DNA of 15,014 nucleotides, taken from Bacteroidota bacterium (GTDB taxonomy: Bacteria; Bacteroidota; Bacteroidia; Flavobacteriales; Flavobacteriaceae). The notes beneath the pieces were generated by a model. That model was not told the DNA's origin. It ran no database searches and saw only the letters and a program-made list of their open reading frames with translations. Position numbers and translations under genes: made by a program. This document shows positions 14,386 through 15,014 of this stretch, piece by piece. The stretch is from positions 1 through 15,014 of the forward strand of contig JADWMI010000031.1 in NCBI GenBank assembly GCA_015767395.1, in the 5' to 3' direction. Within the stretch, counting starts at the first letter, position 1, and each line of letters opens with the position of its first letter.

Positions 14386-15014
14386 ATGGAAGAAGAATTT
14401 AAATTAGATCAAGACAACGTAAATATTCTTAATACAAATAAAGGTATTAAAGCCTTATTAAGTAGAGAGCCTTATAACTTGGAAAAAGCAGTAAGGTATA
14501 CAGAATATGAAAAAAAATTAAAAAAATTACAAGTTGAGCTTATTCGATTACAGTCTTGGGCTATTGATGAAAATGAAAGAATTATAGTCATTTTTGAAGG
14601 TAGAGATGCTGCAGGGAAGGGAGGCGCTATTAGGCGTGTAACTGAAAGAATGAATCCACGTCATTTAAGAATTGTAGCATTGCCAAAACCTTCAGAAGAT
14701 GAAAAAACGCAATGGTATTTTCAACGCTATGTAATGCAATTTCCGAAGGCGGGAGAAATTGTGTTTTTTGATAGAAGTTGGTACAATAGGGCGGTTGTTG
14801 AACCCGTAAATGGTTTTTGTACGCAAGCTGAATACGAAACATTCATGACGCAAGTAAATGATTTTGAGCGTATGATTACAGAATCTGGCATACGATTGGT
14901 GAAAATTTATATGTCTATTTCTAAACGGGAACAATCAAAAAGATTTCATGATATTAAGTCCAATCCGTTAAAGCATTGGAAAATGACTGATGTTGATGAA
15001 AAAGCACAGGGCTT
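14386..15014 (+). CDS. ppk2: PPK2 family protein, second of the tandem pair, 3'-truncated by window edge
   Basis: The frame begins at ATG 14386 and stays open to the window end, giving 209 complete codons. It aligns with the preceding gene without gaps across the core: Walker A EGRDAAGKGG again lies at residues 71-80 and Walker B VFFDRSWYNR at 126-135. The lid reads RF--IKSNPLKHWKMTD. The N-terminal 40 residues differ. Substitutions such as NGFC for MGFC and KIYMSISKRE for KFWFSISKDE show that it is a diverged copy, not a recent duplication. All visible catalytic residues are present, so both proteins may be active, possibly with different nucleotide preference. The C-terminal part, perhaps 75 residues by comparison with the first copy, is outside the window. 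The gap to the first copy is 2 bases, implying co-translation. Confidence 0.92.
   Translation, partial: MEEEFKLDQDNVNILNTNKGIKALLSREPYNLEKAVRYTEYEKKLKKLQVELIRLQSWAIDENERIIVIFEGRDAAGKGGAIRRVTERMNPRHLRIVALPKPSEDEKTQWYFQRYVMQFPKAGEIVFFDRSWYNRAVVEPVNGFCTQAEYETFMTQVNDFERMITESGIRLVKIYMSISKREQSKRFHDIKSNPLKHWKMTDVDEKAQG

Noticed and set aside
13895..14783. 29-base direct repeat as an att site or mobile-element boundary
   Set aside because: It encodes the conserved Walker B motif at the same residue positions of two paralogues, so it reflects gene duplication.
14630..14934. Overlapping antisense frames opposite the second PPK2 gene
   Set aside because: They are opposite strongly conserved Walker B coding sequence, and two of them overlap each other in different frames.

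Overview
The window looks like chromosomal DNA from a flavobacterium (Bacteroidota, probably Flavobacteriaceae). It is AT-rich. Start codons mostly lack a Shine-Dalgarno purine tract. Several gene starts are preceded by the Bacteroidota-type -7 element TAnnTTTG. The cytochrome oxidase has its CcoN and CcoO subunits fused, as is typical of this phylum. I see no tRNA, rRNA, CRISPR, phage or insertion-sequence signal. Apart from short intergenic gaps (the longest is 175 bases) the window is fully coding.

Left part (1-4200): the 3' portion of an oligopeptidase B gene, then two codirectional PLP-enzyme genes. One is a cysteine synthase/cystathionine beta-synthase-like protein. The other is an alpha-oxoamine synthase (serine palmitoyltransferase/KBL fold). 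The pair matches the CapA/CapB arrangement described for capnine-type sulfonolipid synthesis: cysteate is made, then condensed with a fatty acyl thioester. I consider this the best functional reading, but it rests on family and neighbourhood. A strong terminator and a second promoter separate the two genes. A bidirectional terminator at 4164-4199 closes the block.

Middle (4222-10754): a Crp/Fnr-family regulator on the minus strand is divergent from a cbb3-type cytochrome c oxidase locus. That locus runs ccoI (copper P-type ATPase), ccoS, ccoNO fusion, ccoQ-like and ccoP (one haem c only). The divergent gap holds an ATGATA-TT-TATCAT dyad. It lies about 32 bases, centre to centre, upstream of a perfect TAnnTTTG element for ccoI, the geometry of an Fnr-activated class II promoter.

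Right part (10930-15014): ccoG, ccoH and a DsbD_2/TauE-SafE-type membrane protein follow with gaps of 0-1 base, then two tandem PPK2-type polyphosphate kinases with gaps of 2-3 bases. The second is cut by the window end. The spacing suggests that oxidase maturation and polyphosphate-nucleotide metabolism are transcribed together.

Together, the Fnr-type protein probably senses low oxygen and turns on ccoI. CcoI, CcoS, CcoG, CcoH and possibly the DsbD_2 protein mature and supply copper to the high-affinity oxidase CcoNO-Q-P. The PPK2 enzymes may buffer nucleotide pools when respiration changes. The most interesting points are the putative sulfonolipid gene pair, the Fnr-type promoter, the out-of-frame tandem repeat in the ccoS tail, and the PPK2 pair attached to the oxidase-assembly operon. 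I did not find a clearly unprecedented system.
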